Translations under genes and position numbers: made by a program
Shown: one piece after another, positions 6,505 to 8,080 of the stretch
How positions within the stretch are numbered: the stretch's first letter is position 1
Layout: the number at the start of each line of letters is the position of its first letter
The notes under the pieces: model-generated
What the model was told of the DNA's origin: nothing
What the model saw: only the letters and a program-made list of their open reading frames with translations
The model's database searches: none
Source: Bacteroidota bacterium
GTDB taxonomy: Bacteria; Bacteroidota; Rhodothermia; Balneolales; Balneolaceae
NCBI GenBank assembly: GCA_024635465.1
Contig: JAGXIS010000166.1
Location: forward strand, 1 to 8,080
Length of the DNA stretch: 8,080 nucleotides
Direction of reading: 5' to 3'

Positions 6505-6664
6505 AAAACAACCCTATACTTGATTATTAACGTTCAAAATCCTTTCGCAAATTTGAGACTGAGTTCAGACTCATATCTTGATAAATTCTCAGCTTTCTCT
6601 AAGATTTTGTTTTTAATAATTAAGAAAACCAAAAATACCCATAACCTAAACCAAAGTGATTAAC

Positions 6665-8080
6665 ATGTTTAACAAAGCTACTGGTATCTTGACAATCTTG
6701 TTGTTGGGTGTACTGATGTTTGCTGCCGTTCAAACAGCAGATGCACAAAGCACTGAGATCAGCGGAGTAGTTACCGATCAATCTTCAGGGGAAACATTAC
6801 CCGGGGTGAATATCGTACTTGCTGGTACAAGCACAGGAACTTCCACAGATATGGAAGGCCGTTACTCTTTAACAGTTCCTTCATTGGATGGAACACTAAT
6901 ATTCTCATCTGTTGGTTTTGAAACAACAGAAGTGGCCATTGATGGTCGTACAACAATCAACGTTTCACTTTCTGTGTTAGCGCTTTCAGGCGGTGAGTTA
7001 GTTGTAGTCGGATATGGTACACAAGAGAGAAGACAAATTACAGGATCTGTTTCAAGTATTGATGAAGAAGGATTTGTATCCGGTAATGTCAGAGATGTAG
7101 CTGACATGATTCAGGGCAAAGTTCCCGGACTTCAGATTGCACAAGGACAGGGTGGAAACCCAAATGCTCCACAAACGATCAGACTTCGTGGTATCTCATC
7201 ATTTGGTGCCAATCAAGAACCGTTAGTGGTTGTCGATGGAATCATTGGAGCCAGTCTTGATAGTGTTGATCCTAATGACATTGCATCCGTTGACGTTCTT
7301 AAGGATGCATCTGCTTCTGCTATTTATGGTACTCGTGGATCAGCCGGTGTAATTTTAATTACTACAAAAAGCGGTCGATCCGGTGAAGACTTATCTGTTA
7401 GCTATAATGCATACACAACTATAGAAACTGTCGAAAACAGAAATGAGGTATTATCTGCTGAAGAGTATCGAAGTTTTTCACAGGAAGTGGGTATCTCCAT
7501 TCAGGATTTTGGTGCTAACACTGATTGGTTTGATGAAGTCTCACAAACCGGTAGCAATAATGTTCACAGTTTAGCTGTATCCGGCGGAACTGATAATATG
7601 AATTACAGACTCTCCGGTAATTACCGTGATAGAGAAGGGATTCAGAAATATACCGGTTCAGAACAAATCGGTGCTCGATTAAACCTTACACATTGGGCAT
7701 TGGATAGACGACTTAAATTAACTAGTAATGTTGCGGTCACATCAAGAAACGAAGCATTAGGACATAGTGATGCTTACAAGTATGTTCAAATATTTAATCC
7801 AACTGCACCTGTTCGTGATGATGGTTTTGGGAATTTGGGAGGATTTTTTGATCAAAATCTTTTTGATTACAAAAATCCTGTAAATATGATTGAAACAGCA
7901 ACTAGAGATCGTGAAATCAATAATTATAACCTTTCTTTAAGAGCTGATTATGATTTTAATGACCTGATACCAAATCTGAGCGCATCTGTATTCTATTCGC
8001 TTGATAACAGAAGTGTGAAACAACAAAACTTCTATTCAAGAACGAACAATCAGTTTGGTGGTGCTACACAAGCAGCCTTA
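6665..8080 (+). CDS. SusC/RagA-family TonB-linked outer-membrane receptor, N-terminal 472 residues (3' end outside the window)
   Basis: The frame is open from the ATG at 6665 to the window edge. Residues 1-28 form a signal peptide ending TADAQ. Residues about 31-103 form a carboxypeptidase-D-regulatory-like domain (ISGVVTD, GETLPGVNIVLAGTSTGTSTD, EGRYSL, FSSVGFET). A TonB-box-like segment ELVVVGYGTQ is at 111-120. The plug domain runs about 121-237, with DVADMIQGKVPGLQI, IRLRGISSFG, EPLVVVDG, and VLKDASASAIYGTRGSAGVILITTKSG, the SusC hallmark. Beta-barrel strands follow. Such receptors import oligosaccharides with a SusD lipoprotein, whose gene is expected just downstream of the window. No N-terminal STN domain is present, so regulation by an ECF anti-sigma pathway is unlikely; the LacI-type operator at its promoter fits that. 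About 970-1100 residues is usual, so roughly half is visible. No strong Shine-Dalgarno sequence is present. Confidence 0.95.
   Translation, partial: MFNKATGILTILLLGVLMFAAVQTADAQSTEISGVVTDQSSGETLPGVNIVLAGTSTGTSTDMEGRYSLTVPSLDGTLIFSSVGFETTEVAIDGRTTINVSLSVLALSGGELVVVGYGTQERRQITGSVSSIDEEGFVSGNVRDVADMIQGKVPGLQIAQGQGGNPNAPQTIRLRGISSFGANQEPLVVVDGIIGASLDSVDPNDIASVDVLKDASASAIYGTRGSAGVILITTKSGRSGEDLSVSYNAYTTIETVENRNEVLSAEEYRSFSQEVGISIQDFGANTDWFDEVSQTGSNNVHSLAVSGGTDNMNYRLSGNYRDREGIQKYTGSEQIGARLNLTHWALDRRLKLTSNVAVTSRNEALGHSDAYKYVQIFNPTAPVRDDGFGNLGGFFDQNLFDYKNPVNMIETATRDREINNYNLSLRADYDFNDLIPNLSASVFYSLDNRSVKQQNFYSRTNNQFGGATQAAL

Larger units (their letters stand above)
6069..6664. other. 596-base AT-rich divergent regulatory region
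   Basis: No long coding sequence is visible between the DUF1080 gene and the SusC gene. The left part holds a LacI-type operator and a second palindrome, the middle an inverted repeat, and the right a consensus promoter, an operator and a leader of about 220 bases before the SusC start. The leader contains a nine-codon ORF and a small hairpin (TGAGT 6560-6564 with ACTCA 6569-6573, tetraloop TCAG) that lacks a T-run and so is not an obvious terminator. The remaining bases show no feature I can support. Confidence 0.6.

Noticed and set aside
6535..6609. Possible long-range pairing CAAAATC / GATTTTG followed by a T-rich stretch in the SusC leader, as an attenuator or riboswitch
   Set aside because: The stem is only 7 bp across about 60 bases and AT-rich, there is no GC-rich terminator stem, and nothing matches a riboswitch core I know.
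6862..7107. Minus-strand open frames inside the SusC gene
   Set aside because: They lie antisense to the signal peptide, regulatory domain and TonB-box region of an unambiguous SusC frame.
1..8080. CRISPR arrays, tRNA or rRNA genes, insertion sequences or phage genes
   Set aside because: I saw no regularly spaced repeats, no tRNA-like folds, no transposase or integrase motifs and no terminal inverted repeats with target duplications.

Overview
The window looks like part of a carbohydrate-utilisation region from a marine or saline member of the Bacteroidota/Balneolota/Rhodothermota group. The evidence is a SusC-type TonB-linked outer-membrane receptor with the group's typical N-terminus, a CRTAC1/VCBS-repeat protein, secreted DUF1080 and PIG-L proteins, and a near absence of Shine-Dalgarno sequences before the main genes. 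I cannot name the genus; the SusC signal peptide resembles Balneolota proteins as I remember them.

Layout. Positions 1-1722 hold the 3' part of a CRTAC1-like gene (ASPIC/UnbV domain, then VCBS/FG-GAP repeats), interrupted by one in-frame TAA at 334-336. A three-gene plus-strand operon follows at about 1808-5086: a secreted PIG-L/LmbE-type deacetylase, a secreted sulfatase resembling heparan N-sulfatase (sulfamidase), and a second, different PIG-L deacetylase. It ends at a strong bidirectional hairpin terminator (5091-5130). This terminator is shared with a convergent minus-strand gene (5130-6068) that encodes a secreted DUF1080 / 3-keto-disaccharide hydrolase-like protein with an extra N-terminal domain. 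A 596-base AT-rich divergent intergenic region (6069-6664) carries palindromes, a perfect-consensus sigma70-like promoter and a possible short leader peptide. A SusC-like receptor starts at 6665 and runs off the right edge.

How it may work together. Three near-identical 14-bp palindromes of the LacI-family type (TGAAAACGTTTTCA-like) lie at 1773-1786 (in front of the operon), 6165-6178 (in front of the DUF1080 gene) and 6438-6451 (just after the -10 of the SusC promoter). I infer that one LacI-family repressor, not encoded here, controls all three units. That would make the window a small regulon for uptake and periplasmic processing of a sulfated, probably N-substituted amino-sugar glycan: SusC imports, the sulfatase desulfates, the PIG-L enzymes deacetylate, and the DUF1080 protein cleaves or binds a (possibly 3-oxidised) glycoside. 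The substrate assignment is inference. The operator position also argues that the first deacetylase starts at 1808, not at the upstream ATG at 1772.
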